A DNA stretch of 64,000 bases from Cercophora sp. LCS_1 (lineage: Eukaryota > Ascomycota > Sordariomycetes > Sordariales > Lasiosphaeriaceae): positions 62,001 through 126,000 of the forward strand of contig JAPZLL010000012.1 of the NCBI GenBank assembly GCA_036250225.1. Direction: 5' to 3'. Position 1 is the stretch's first letter. Every line of letters starts with the position of its first letter. Below the pieces are notes generated by a model. It did no database searches and was not told the origin of the DNA. It saw nothing but the letters and a program-made list of their open reading frames with translations. The translations under genes were made by a program, and so were the position numbers. This document shows positions 23,200-34,006 of the stretch, piece after piece.

Positions 23200-23444
23200 A
23201 AGAGCTCTTAGGGGAAACCGGTCGCTCCACCTCCGTCGCGTCCCGCTGAAGAGGCAACTGAGCCGCATCTTGACGAAGGGGCTGAGTCGGACCCCGGCGA
23301 AGAGAGTGACGCTTAAGTGTTAGCACGACGCAAGCCTGTACAAGTATTATTCCCTGGCATATATATGGGAGGGAGGGAGGGGCCAGGAAGAGGCACTCGC
23401 ATTGCCGATGGCTAGGACGAACGTTACGCTTCCTGTCGGACTAT

Positions 23445-24985
23445 CTACCGGTTCTTGATTCTCGTCCAGCCGCTGTTTCCAGAACTTCTTGTCGGATTAT
23501 TACCGTTCTCGGAACCAGCGCTCGAACCAGTCGCAACGTTCGCACCACCAAGTCCAGTACCACGCCCAGCAGCTCCATCGCCACGCCTATGAACCACAGC
23601 CACGTCTTCGAGCCCGTCCACAGCATCCGACACTTCGATCTCTTCCCACTGATCCAGAGTCGCGGTCACGGTGGAAAGGCGCTTCTTCAGCTGGTCGGCC
23701 AGTTTCAATGGCGTTAGGAGCTTGAATTTCTCGATCCGTTCTGCACCTTCGGAACCGCCAAGGAAGCCATGCGCTGTCCCATGCGACCATCGACCGATCA
23801 TGGGCTTGGCTTTCACCATCTCGGCACTCTCTTCAGAAGGGGTGTTGTTCCCAGACGGAGGCAGAGAGGGTGGAAATGTCGGCTCAACAGCTCGACGATG
23901 GACTTGGTCCCCAATCAGGAGTCTCCACAGGTTCTGACCCATATTCGCAATGTCGTCATATGATTCTTTCTCGCCAAATGTGACGCCTTGCGAGCAGCAT
24001 GCCCAGGCGATGTCATAGGCTAGAAAAGACACACCTTCGATAAAGTGTGCGTATGCGGACGGGTCATCCTTTGCCAGGGTTTGCAGTGGCTTGTCGATAT
24101 ACAACGGCCGGATCTTTACGTCCCCGGCGAGGCCATCACTGACGACCGAGGGAAGCTGTGGGGCAGCGGTTGATCCTGGGAAAGCGACTTTACCATGCCG
24201 ATACGATGAGTTAAGCGCGAAGATGGTCGGCCGGGGATAATCACGATGGGGAAGTGTGATCTCTGCCGGCAGCCGAATGGCAAGATAATGCGATGCCAGA
24301 ACCAGGATGTGGGCGACGTGCGCGAGCGATGTTGATATCAGCTCTGGGGATGCATCTGCTTGCACTGTCAGCCTGACGATTCACTCTCTTCGTCACAACG
24401 CAACCCACTGTTCATCGCTTGGAGCTCCAGAATCTCCACTCCACCGATCTCATACCGTTTGGCGCTCCCTTTCCTCACCTGACGAAGGCCATACAGCCGG
24501 GCGGCTTCCTCGCAAAGAAAAGCTCTGGTCGCGACCATGCTCTCGTAGCTGCGGGCCCAATTGTACTTGCTCCTCTGCAAGGACCTTTCCGCTTCCTCAA
24601 GCTGCCGCGACTTTCGCGCCGATGAGCCTAACGACACAGAAGCCAGTTCCGACTTTCTGCGCGCAAGCGACTCCTTCTTTGCCTCGATATCTTTCCGCGC
24701 CGCCTCTATCTCGACTCGAAGTCGGTCCGCCTGCGCGATAATCTCGCTGATCCGGTCCCTCGCAGCCTTCTCCTCCGACTTCAGGCCCACATCTCTGGCC
24801 CGAGCACTGGTTGTCGAAGCCGGACCCGACAAGACAAGTTCAACTTGTCGCTCTACCTCTTCACTCTGAATTAGAGCCTGGGCAATGTCGAGGCGGCTTT
24901 CATAGAGGCGATTCCTTGCATCAACTGCGCAAAGAAAGGGCAGCTTATTCGGGCTGTGCGGCCGGCGACATATGCTGCAGTGCAT
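23445..24985 (-). CDS. atg14: Autophagy-related protein Atg14 (Barkor/UVRAG family)
   Basis: Two exons on the minus strand: 24985-24409 and 24355-23445 (495 residues). The acceptor is an AAG-CAG tandem; using the upstream AG (exon from 24358) adds one residue. The N-terminus MHCSICRRPHSPNKLPFLC has the conserved Cys pattern of Atg14. A coiled coil covers about residues 60-150 (RDRISEIIAQADRLRVEIEAARKDIEAKKESL). The second exon starts ASPELISTSLAHVAHILVLASHYLAIRLPAEITLPHRDYPRPTIF, a hallmark of the Atg14/UVRAG domain. Then come SFLAYDIAWACCSQG and NMGQNLWRLLIGD. The C-terminal 70 residues are Gly/Asn-rich. Atg14 directs the Vps34 PI3-kinase complex I to the autophagosome assembly site. Confidence 0.93.
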
Positions 24986-26132
24986 GATACCGACTTGTTA
25001 AAATGTTTGCTGGATGTCTCCGTTGGCGGATCTCGTCACCACTCCAATATCTCGGAGTTGCGAAAAAGAAGAGGAACGAAGGTTTGATTTCGGCAGGCAG
25101 AGAGGCAACCACAAGTCCTGCTCCCACAAGGCAGCCTGGTCCACACAAGCTCTCAGGGCCCTGGGGTCCCATGCAGCGGGAAAAATAGTTACTGCCTGCC
25201 TGCCTTCTTCTGGGACTTCCTCAAAAGGTTTTTTTTTTTTTTTTCGCGGATGAGAATAAGCCAAAGCCTTTGCTGGAAAGGGCGGATGACAGCGTTCTTG
25301 CGCTTGACGAGTCACGGGACAATAAAGGTTGGCTCGCGGTTGCGGTCACCACCACAAAGCTAAAAGGGCAAACGACAGGCCTACGAGGAAGCTGCGACCG
25401 AAACAGCAGCTCAAGCCTCAAGCTAGCAACAGGCTGACGCACGTCCCACGGTCCACTACCACCTTCGCGCCAAGCCACGGCAGCAACACAAAGTCACCAG
25501 ACCGACAGCCGCGACCTTATCGGTATCCCGTCCCGCGCCACTATCGCCTGCTGCCCAGGACCCTGGTTCCCAACCATCTTATTCCGCTCCCACGACTGGT
25601 TCCTAGAACGCCGAGACGATCACTATACAGAAAATTGATCGAGGACTGGCTGGTCCCAAAACAATCTCAAAAAAAGGCAACACAGGAACAAGGGTCGTTG
25701 GCCGGAACAAAACGCAGGCCAATGACAAGGGAATCAACGTCCTTGATGGTGGGGTGTGGATGCTACTTCTCTCAGACACTCCCGCAGACAACTCATCAAC
25801 CACCCTTCATCCATCTGCAAAGCGTGGCAGGCGACGCAGGCACACCAATCAATCCGCAGAATAATCACGGCATATCTCTCCTCGGGCATCCATTGAACAA
25901 TCTTGGATGCGGGGTTGCAAGCGAAAGACAAGCTCAAAAGCTCCCACACATCTCATCTGAGACCTCTCCAATCTCCATCTTGCAACATCACGGCAGGTAA
26001 CTCCAAGAAGGCAACAACGGCGCAACCATACTCGTATCTGACTCGTTTTGGCAACTCACTCATCCCAATCAAAACTCGTACGGAATTCTATCTGGGGCAT
26101 TCAATCAAAACCACACCCATTCCCGCAACCCC
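24986..26132. other. Divergent intergenic region between atg14 and the small orphan gene
   Basis: About 1.15 kb. A 16-nt poly-T tract lies at 25229-25244. The 25.3-26.0 kb part is open in one frame for 223 codons but lacks an ATG start and any recognisable motif, and is best read as 5' leader. No gene was seen. Confidence 0.5.
25229..25244. repeat. Poly-T tract
   Basis: A 16-nt homopolymer run in the divergent promoter region. Such tracts commonly exclude nucleosomes in fungal promoters. Confidence 0.7.
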
Positions 26133-26742
26133 ATGGCAAGCAAGTCTACACATACCTCGCCAAGCCAAACTGCTCGCGAGGCGGTTGATGAGAAGCCCGA
26201 GTCGCCCGTTTTGCCACCGCAGCACCCACAAGCTGTACCAGTCCAACCCGTGAGCCTAGAGAAGATGGAGAGCGACAACTCGCAACCCAATCCCAATCGC
26301 CAGGACAGCCGCGCCCAAGTCAAGACACCCGAGCCTCGCAGTTCCAAGGAGCGAATCAACCAAAAAGATTTCGCAGAGCGATCGCCCAGCACACCAGGTC
26401 ACCTCGCACCATTTGACTGGGACGATTTCGAAGCTCGCTTCCAACTTGCGCTCAAAGAGGCCAATGACCAAGAAGAAGAACTGCTCCACGAATTCAAAGA
26501 TCTTGTTGAGTACTTTGGTGTCTGGGCAGAGGCTGCTTCGGCTCACGATACCGAACGCGCCATCAAGCGGCTGCAAACGAGGGAGAGATATGTCAAAATC
26601 GCGGAGCAGAGTCTTTCACAAAAAAAGAAGCACCGTAAGTCTGGGATTCAGATACCGATTCGATACTGGGCTAACCCATCACACAGTAACCGAGGTCGTG
26701 CGAGCTTTTCAAAGCGCCCTGGCGCTGCTCAGCCAGTCGTGA
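26133..26742 (+). CDS. Small conserved-looking helical protein, function unknown
   Basis: Two exons, 26133-26634 and 26687-26742 (GTAAGT...CACACAG with a GCTAAC branch site), give 185 residues. The first 85 residues are Pro/Ser/Gln-rich and probably disordered. Residues of about 90-185 are helical and charged: PFDWDDFEARFQLALKEAND, EEELLHEFKDLVEYFGVWAE, ERAIKRLQTRERYVKIAEQS and, after splicing, LTEVVRAFQSALALLSQS. The splice joins two amphipathic helical segments into one continuous helix, which supports the model. I recognise no family. It shares a divergent promoter region with atg14. Confidence 0.65.
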
Positions 26743-26939
26743 GCCATCCAGGCGACGGCCGTCGTTAAAACAGACGCGCTTATCGTGCCTCGCGCCCAAC
26801 ATGTTATATCATGTTCAATCATCTGGAGAGCACCCTGGCTTTCCTCAGCAAATAGCCAGCCAGTCCTGAGGCCAGTGGTTTCGACGTCACCATGTTGCGA
26901 CGCCTAGCTCTCCGAGTGCAAACAAACAAAACCAAAACC

Positions 26940-26961
26940 AAAAAAAAAAAAAAAAAAAAAA
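26940..26961. repeat. Poly-A tract
   Basis: A 22-nt homopolymer run preceded by AAAACC-type units. It immediately precedes the degenerate repeat block. Confidence 0.75.
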
Positions 26962-27139
26962 GACGTAGAGTGGGAAGAGAGGAGGATCTTTGGAAGAGAC
27001 CTTGGGTCTCGGGGGAGGATTTCTTGAAGGGTTCATTAAGAGGGTGCATCAGGGAGGATCCTGGGAACGGCGTTTGGCGGAGGATTGAGTGTGGGGTTGA
27101 GAGATGAAGGGTCGAAGGAGAAGACGAGTGTGTCTGGGA

Positions 27140-27690
27140 CGGAGGTGGTCACCACAAAAACAAAAAGGTCAAAGGAAATGCTGAGTCTCCCAAGAAGAAG
27201 GGAGACGACGCGGGAGGCATCGGTGTCTGAAGTGTCATGTCTACTCTGGGAGCTTTGCTCCCACAGCAGTGGCCTCTGACTTGCCCGACTCGTTTTTCTT
27301 TTCGGTAAAGGTAAATCAGAAGGAAATGCCAACGCCCCAGAAAGAAGGGGACGCGGCGGAGGAAAGGAGCGACGGATCCCGTTCCTCGGGCGAGCTTGCT
27401 CCCAAAGAGGGACAGATAGGGAAGACCGCTCAGGGCCCAAATGGACAGAACAGCAAAGGCAAAAAAGGGAGGAACGGCTGACGCCTCAAGAAGAAGGGGC
27501 TGAGCGACTTACAGACCGCGAGCGAAGTGACCGTCTACTCAGGCAGGTAGAGCAATGAGCTTTTGCTCGCTTCATCTGCCACATTGAGATTCTGGTCTTG
27601 CCCTTGGGTAAAGACAAAAAAGAGAAAGGAAAAACAGCAAGGAAATTGCCGACGCCTCAAGAAGAAGGGGCCGCGGCGGAATGGTGACAC
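27140..27690 (+). repeat. Four degenerate tandem copies of a unit of about 150 bp
   Basis: A shared core, AAGGAAAT-GC-GACGCCTCAAGAAGAAGGGG followed by (A/C)CGCGGCGGA, recurs near 27171, 27321, 27470 and 27639. Three of the copies are preceded by a (G)GTAAA/AAAACAAAAAGG-type purine stretch. The copies lie in different reading frames, so no continuous protein results. Confidence 0.6.
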
Positions 27691-27935
27691 TGGTTCTGGA
27701 CACTCATCAGGCTCCGTAGACACTTAGGTCTTCTCAATTCCATAGCTCTCATAAAATGAACCCAAAATGAAAAGGGCATGGCGATGCCGACAAACCTAAA
27801 CTTGCTCTGCTGCCTGCACGTGACATGTGACTTTTATGCTTTCGGTGATTTAAGTGATCTGCGCCAGGGTGTTTCTTCCCCAAAACCAACAACGCCAAAC
27901 CAAGCGTCCGGCCGCTTGGCGCCGGAAAACACACG

Positions 27936-28602
27936 ATGGGCGCGCGTTTCGAGGCCCCCCAAATCAGCCAGGTATGTACGAGTAAACTCTGCAGCTAACC
28001 ACTTTGATGGATTTGAGCTAATCAAGTTTTTGCCCCTCACAAAGTCGGACATGCTCGCCTTTCACGACTCGCACTTTTCCTCGTTTGCAACCGACAATTT
28101 CCGCGCCCATTTCCTTTGCCCCGACCAGCTCCCTGACCAGGGAATCACACTGCACGAACCCGACGACGAATATTTTTACGATGCGGAGGAATATGAAGAG
28201 GAGGATGATGATGGCCTGGGCTACTACCCGGACGGCGCCAAGCGCACGCTGACGGACGAGCAAATTGCAATCTTTCGACACTCGGAGCTCGAGACGCTGC
28301 GGCGCGTGCGCGAATCGACCAAGATCAAGAAGGCAACCGTGCCTGAAGCTGAGCCCGACGCGCAGCTTTCCGAGGGCGAAGTCTCGTCTACATCTACGCC
28401 GCCTGTGTCGTTGTCCAAGAAGAAAAAGAAAAAACGCAAGCGAGGCAAAAACAAGCCGGATGAGGAACCAATTGATCTGCGCAAACGAACGTGGGACGTC
28501 GTGGGGACGGGCCTGGAGACGCTGGATTACGGGGATGAGAAGGATGGTGTGCCTTCTGGGGAGAGGGCGACGCAGCGGAGGAGGATTTCGTATGATGATT
28601 GA
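27936..28602 (+). CDS. DUF3807-like protein, function unknown
   Basis: Two exons, 27936-27971 and 28027-28602, give 203 residues. The intron has a GTATGT donor, a GCTAAC branch site and a TCAAG acceptor. Splicing gives MGARFEAPQISQFLPLTKSDMLAFHDSHFSSF when read in pieces, which brings the conserved-looking FLPLTKSDMLAFHDSHF close to the start. The protein continues with FRAHFLCPDQ, an acidic block (DDEYFYDAEEYEEEDDD), LTDEQIAIFRHSELETLRR and a Lys/Arg-rich stretch (KKKKKKRKRGKNK). It ends with RTWDVVGTGLETLDYG. The layout of short N-terminal helix, acidic segment, I-F-RHSE helix and basic nuclear-type signal fits the fungal DUF3807 family. An unspliced alternative beginning near 27778 is open but starts with unconvincing sequence. 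Confidence 0.65.
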
Positions 28603-29611
28603 ACGATGGGCATGTGACGGGGCATGCTTCGTCTTGGGGAACCATCATCTCATATCGACCGAAGAGGTTTTTGCGATTCAGATACGGTAAGTGTGTATTT
28701 TCTTTTTCTCTCTGTCTTTACAGTTCTATGATGAGATCTTTTCGTATCGTCATCCTTAGCCGGAAATCTGGTCGATATGTCTGTAGCCCTTACCGGTTTG
28801 CGGGTCTCGAGCTGGAATATGTCGAGTTGAATCTTCTCTCTGAGAACAAGCCCTCGTGTTCACTATCTTTTGTCAAATAGTCACGAGCTGCAGCTAACTT
28901 TCACAAGCGATCGGGACTGGTGGATGGGGGGCTCCTGGGTTGAGGCACCTGACGCCCTACGGCACGGTATGGGGATAGACTTCTTGGCTTCTCGGCAGCA
29001 TGGCATTGCATGGCGTTCTCAGTTCACGGGTTCGAAGGGAAGAGCCTTGACAAGACAGCATTGGGCGGAGTTGAGGGTGGACGTTGCTTTTATATTGGGA
29101 AACAATTACGCTTCAAGGGCGTACTAGCAGCTACAAGAGAGGTGAATTGAACCAAACCTCGGACGTTCTGACTGGAAAGGATAAGATCTCAAGTTTCCCT
29201 GTTGCTGTCGTATTGGAAGTGATGCTGACGCTTAACTCCTTAACTCCGGCTCTGATGTAACAGGGGGTAACCCCAACATTGGCCAGCTGCTCAAGATGGT
29301 GGCCTTATCCCCTCCTTCAGTCAAAGAGCCTGTCTCGCTTGAGGTAGACACTGTTATCAATGAGCTTGATCGTGATGATGAGAATCGCTGGTCTTTTCGT
29401 TCGACCCATGGAAGTGTCTCGGTCTGGCATGCAAGCGCGGAATCCTTCTGGGGCTGTTTATAGGGTCTTAGTCAGCCCAAGAATCAGTCCCTGGATTGCG
29501 ACAAGCAGCTGAATTGGGCAACGACGCTGCCTGGCTGAACTCGCAGCGGTTGATCAGTGAGGTGGTTGGACAAACTGACGACAACCAGCCGTCTGAGAAG
29601 ACGACGGTATA
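28603..29611. other. Intergenic region upstream of the Zn2Cys6 gene
   Basis: About 1 kb of probable 3'-UTR and promoter sequence. Only short open frames without motifs were seen. Confidence 0.55.
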
Positions 29612-31600
29612 ATGGCTTTTACTCAAGCAAGCGGCGGCGCCGCGGGACTCAAGGCCAGCCAGGCGTGTATAAGCTGCAGGAAGCAAAAGTACTTACTCCC
29701 GTCTTTTTATTATGCCACCCGCCCCTAGCCCCTGGGTTCGTTATGTTGTTCATGAATTACAGCTGACCATGTCAACCCAACCCGTCGCAAAGACGAAAAT
29801 GCGACAAGTCGCTGCCCACGTGCGGCCTCTGCACGAGGATGGGAAGGCCATGCGACTACACAGAAGCCTCAGCTCCCACGCCGCGAGCCGAAGACTTGAT
29901 GTCGCTCCAGAGCCGGCTGGCCGAGCTGGAGAGTCGTCTGCAGGCCAGCGCCTCAGGCTCGACACCATCCGTGGCCATGAGCCAGCAAGGCGACAGCAAC
30001 AGCAGTGCCTCGCTGCTCAGTGCCCGAGGGCCGATGTGGCTACCGGCATCTATGAACCGCTTCCCGTCGGCCATCTTCCTCGATATTGACTGCTTCAAAT
30101 GGGCCCAGCTGCCCATCCCCAGGCCGAACCTCGAGGTCCCACCAGAAGTTGTTGAGATCCTCAGCGGCCCAAACGCCGTGCAGGATGCCATCACGGACTA
30201 CTTCTCCAGTGTGCACCACTGGTTCCCCTTCATCTCACGCAAGCGAATGGTTATTGGCATCTCGCTCTGGGAAGGCGGACCAGACCTGGCCATGCTTTTC
30301 CTCTCCATGCTGCTCATCACCACGCAAGAAATCACTGACGTTGAGGGAGCCCTCGCGAACCCTCTCTACGGAGCCTCCAAACGCTTCCTCACACTGCTCG
30401 AAGGCAGCGGCACCCTCTCCCTCATCCACCTCCAATCCATGATCCTCGTGGCCCTCTACGAATTCGGCCACGGCATCTACCCAGCAGCCTGGATGTCCAT
30501 CGGCCAGTGCTCGCGCTACATCGACATCATCGGCATCCCCTCCTTCAAAGACAGTTCCGTCATGCTCGGCTCCTGCGTGAGTTTCCTCCTCTCCTTTCTC
30601 CCCTTTGATAACCCAACCAACAACCCGAACCCAGGCAACCTGGACCGAAGTCGAAGAGCGCCGCCGCGTCTGGTGGGCCGTCTACATCCTCGACCGAAGC
30701 ATCTCCCTCGGCTCCAAACGACGTTTCTCGCTCCCCGAGCCGGAGCCAAACCACCTCCTCCCCGTCGACGACAAAGCCTGGGACGACGGCGATCCCTCGC
30801 GCGGTCTCTCCGCGCCCATCGCCACCCCGCTCATCACGCAGCAAGGCGCTTTTGCCCGCCTCGCCCAATCCGCCATGCTCGTCTCAACCGTCGTCACCCA
30901 CTGCCGCACCTCCATCATGCACTACCGCACGCACGCGATCCCGCCTCCGTTTGATTTCGGCTCGGTCACCTCCCTCGCAGACACTCTCTCGTCCTTTGCC
31001 CGCACCGTGCGCGACGAACTCCCCAAGGGGCCAAACGACTCGTGCATACCGCCCGCCACGCCGCTCCCCACGCCGCCGTCAACGTCGACCGAGTCGCCGG
31101 ATAATGTTGATAACGCCGGATGCATGATTCTGTACTTTTCCACCCTCTCGCCGCGCTTGCTTGCGCTTTCGGGGCTGATATTGCTTCTTGACGCCCACGC
31201 CTGTCCCGAGAATCTCCGTGACGGACCCGGGCCCGGCGGGATGGATGCGCAGCCCAAGACGTCGGACGAGTTGGCGATGCAGGTGCGTGCCATTTCGGGA
31301 CTGCGCGAGACGTCGTTTTTGATACGGGATATCGGACTCGAACTGCTTGAGGCTGCGATGCTGCCGACCGCGCAGGCAAGGGTGAGCCCGCTGTGTTTGG
31401 ACGCGTTATACGGGAGCGTCGCCACGCTGCATTGGCTGTGGAAGGAGGGCGGGGAGGAGACGGTGCATGCGGCCATGGGAGATGTGATGCGGTGTTTGGC
31501 GAGGGTGGGGATGCGATGGAAGCTTGCGGACGAGTATTTGAGTTTGGTGCATCATCATGATGTGACGACGAGTATGGCGTTGAGAGGGGTTCAGCCGTGA
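29612..31600 (+). CDS. Zn2Cys6 fungal-specific transcription factor
   Basis: Three exons, 29612-29688, 29793-30576 and 30635-31600, give 608 residues. The first intron (GTACTT...CAAAG, branch GCTGAC) splits a Lys codon inside the zinc cluster; only the spliced frame restores it. The cluster is C19-x2-C22-x6-C29-x6-C36-x2-C39-x6-C46, with RKQKRK between Cys 2 and 3. A short leucine-rich coil follows (MSLQSRLAELESRLQ). The middle homology region contains SSVHHWFPFISRKRM, LALYEFGHGIYPAAWMSIG-like sequence and EVEERRRVWWAVYILDRSISLG, typical of the fungal transcription factor domain (PF04082). By family it is a nuclear DNA-binding regulator recognising CGG-type sites. The target pathway is unknown; the neighbours are housekeeping genes, so no cluster link is suggested. 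Confidence 0.92.
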
Positions 31601-31630
31601 TTATTCTCCGGCATTTGCTTTTGTTCACAA

Positions 31631-31634
<4 letters not shown>

Positions 31635-31665
<31 letters not shown>
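31635..31665. repeat. (TG)n microsatellite
   Basis: About 15 uninterrupted TG units lie in the short interval between the convergent transcription factor and mcr1 genes. Confidence 0.95.
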
Positions 31666-31667
<2 letters not shown>

Positions 31668-31768
31668 CTGCGTCTATTGTTCTATAGTGGTGCAATGGTT
31701 CCTCGCTTTGCTTGCTTTACACCCGTACGCCTACGCTCTCCTGATTTGAAATAAAAGGGGCCAAGATT

Positions 31769-32891
31769 TTAGAACTTGTAGACCTGCTCAGGGGTATATC
31801 CGAGCTCCTTCAACACACCAACCAGCTCGCCTTGGTCCCTTGGCGACTTCTTGTTACCCGAAACGGCGTTCATCATGCCTGGTGGGCCGCAAACAAACAC
31901 CTTGATGTTCTCCTCCTTGGGCTCGGGGAGCACCGTCTTCAGAAGCTCCTTGTTGATGAAGCCGCTTCCGCCCTGCCACTCCTTGGGAGGGTTGTCAAGC
32001 ACGTAAAAGGCACGGAAACGCTGGGGGTACGTGTTCTCGAGCTTGGCCAACTCCTTCTTGAGAAGAATGTCCTCCTCGGTGACATTGCCAAACACGAGCG
32101 TCACCTTGGTCTTGTCGTCGGGGTTGTTGAAGATGGCGCGGATGAGCTGGTACATGGGCGTGATACCGGTGCCGCCAGCAACAAGAGCGATGTGATTGTG
32201 CTTGTTGGCAGACCAGGGGTACTTGGGGAGGGGCCCCTTGACGTCGAGACGCTCGCCTGGCTTCATGTCGTGCAGGGCCGTCGACATGGGGCCGCCGGGG
32301 TACTTCTTGACCAGGAGATCGAGATAGCCCTTTTCTTCCTCGTCGCTGATGGGGGTGTACGGACGCAGGATCGGCTTCTCGGCGCCCTCGGGCTTGACCT
32401 TGGTCAGGATGGCGCTGGCAATGTGCAGGCCCGACACCATGTCCTCCTCGGGAAGGGCGAAGCGGAAGCGCTTGGTGTTGTGGTTGACTGTTTCGACGTC
32501 CTTGAGCTCGAGGCTGACAAAGCCCTGCTCGCCGCCGGTGAACGCCTTCTTGGGCTCGACGCCGACCTTCTCAGCAGCAGCGTCCACGGCCTCCTTGACC
32601 TTGGCCTCGGCCTTCTTCGCCGCAGGGGTGCCCGCGGTGAAGTAGTACGTTCCCGCGCCAGCAAGGCCGGCGGCGCCCAGGACGTACACCAGGGAGCTAC
32701 CACCGCCGCTCTTGGGGGGCTCGGTGGCATATCGGCGGACCTGGACGTTCTAAGTAAAACAAAAGTTAGCTTTTGTCTTGATCGGCCCGTAGCCACCCGC
32801 AATTGTGCTGAGGGGACCTGCAGCAGCCTCGTACCCGCTTGATGGGCGCAGCGGCCCGGAAGGCTGATCTGCTGGCGACGAACAGACTCAT
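31769..32891 (-). CDS. mcr1: NADH-cytochrome b5 reductase 2, mitochondrial
   Basis: Two exons on the minus strand, 32891-32835 and 32749-31769, give 345 residues. Exon 1 encodes the presequence MSLFVASRSAFRAAAPIKR and exon 2 continues NVQVRRYATEPPKSGGG, a mitochondrial targeting sequence. A membrane anchor follows (LVYVLGAAGLAGAGTYYF). The FAD-binding domain has the RPYTPISD motif, and the NAD-binding domain has GGTGITPMYQLIRAI and CGPPGMMNAVSG. The protein ends YTPEQVYKF. The family passes electrons from NADH to cytochrome b5 and other acceptors at the outer membrane and intermembrane space. In Saccharomyces cerevisiae Mcr1 protects against oxidative stress. A long antisense open frame covers the gene but is a shadow. 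Confidence 0.95.
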
Positions 32892-34006
32892 GGTGTCGGC
32901 CGAGTGTCAATTGGAGACTTGGGACGATGAGTCTAGTAAACTCAATTGGACCGTCAGCAGAGGGGAACGAGGGGTTGAGCGCAGATTTAACTTCCGTTGT
33001 CGCAACCGTTTCAGGGATCCTGCTTGGTCATTAGCCGCGTTTGTGACAGGGCGAAAGCCCGCTGAAGAAGCCCGGGGGCCGGGCGATTTCACAGGGCTCC
33101 CGGTGTTACGTCATGTCGCGACCGTCAAACGCAACCGCGATCGGCGCCTAAAACACCGATATCTCCGATATTCAAACATTGTCGATTTATCGCACTGGCT
33201 GGCAGTGTCGTTCTCTCATAGTAGTATTAGTAGTGGTAGTAGTAGTCCAGGGACCTACCTCGATCAAGAGGTCGAGAGATAGCCCGCTATACACCCACTT
33301 TCAAGGCTCGCCTTGGGAGTAATAGTTTCGCGGCTGGATAGATGTGACCCTCACACAAGCTTAGATACCTTTATCTCATGGATCCTTTCACAGCTCCTGT
33401 TGGAAACATCGATCGATATTCGGCTCAATGCCCCTACGTCGATCAAATGCGCCATGGTGACCTGTGTCCGCCTACTGGCAAGTGTCCGTACTCGAGTTGG
33501 TGTTCATGTTGGTCATTATGTTTGAACTCATCTTTCCTTTGACTATGCAAAAACCAAGGGGAACGAGGTCGAGGAATGGTAAGAATGAGAAAACTCAATT
33601 TTTCATCGCCCATGTCTTCTGTCACTAGGACCCATCACGTCGAAGAATCTACTTCGTCTTGTTGACCCGGCTCAACCAGCACCAAGGGAGAGGAACGCAA
33701 AGCCAAATCCACCATGGACACCTTCGCATTGTAACCGAGTCCTCATCAAGAAAGCGAACGACCCTGTGTTTACTCCTGTTCATCCCACATGCTCTCCCCA
33801 TGCAAGCTCGTGTACCTGGCAGTCAGTTTTACTCGACGAGCGAAGCCAAAGACCACATGAAACCAGTACAGATACCTAGATTCCATCGAATTCCACCCCA
33901 AAACAAGGCAAAGACGCTACCTCCCACCGGGATATATAGTACATGCACCTCCTGCTCCGCCACCTGTTGCGTATCCGCTCGCCCCGTTTAACCCTCATCA
34001 GTATCA
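32892..34006. other. Intergenic region between mcr1 and the SH3 gene
   Basis: About 1.1 kb, holding the mcr1 promoter and the 3' side of the SH3 gene. A short AGT-type trinucleotide run occurs near 33220-33245. No gene was seen. Confidence 0.55.

Larger units (their letters stand above)
26743..27935. other. Intergenic region with degenerate repeats
   Basis: About 1.2 kb. It holds a poly-A tract (26940-26961) and a degenerate tandem repeat block at 27140-27690, listed separately. No intact gene was seen. Confidence 0.5.

Noticed and set aside
25329..26000. 223-codon frame upstream of the small helical gene
   Set aside because: It begins at a non-ATG codon and encodes a Pro/Arg/His-rich sequence without domain; better read as leader.
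29020..29060. GGTTCGAAGG resembling a tRNA B-box
   Set aside because: The upstream arms do not pair and the consensus cytosine of the B-box is missing.
31832..32842. 336-codon open frame antisense to mcr1
   Set aside because: It mirrors the mcr1 exon, reflects GC-rich third positions, and its protein is low-complexity Leu/Gly/Val without domains.
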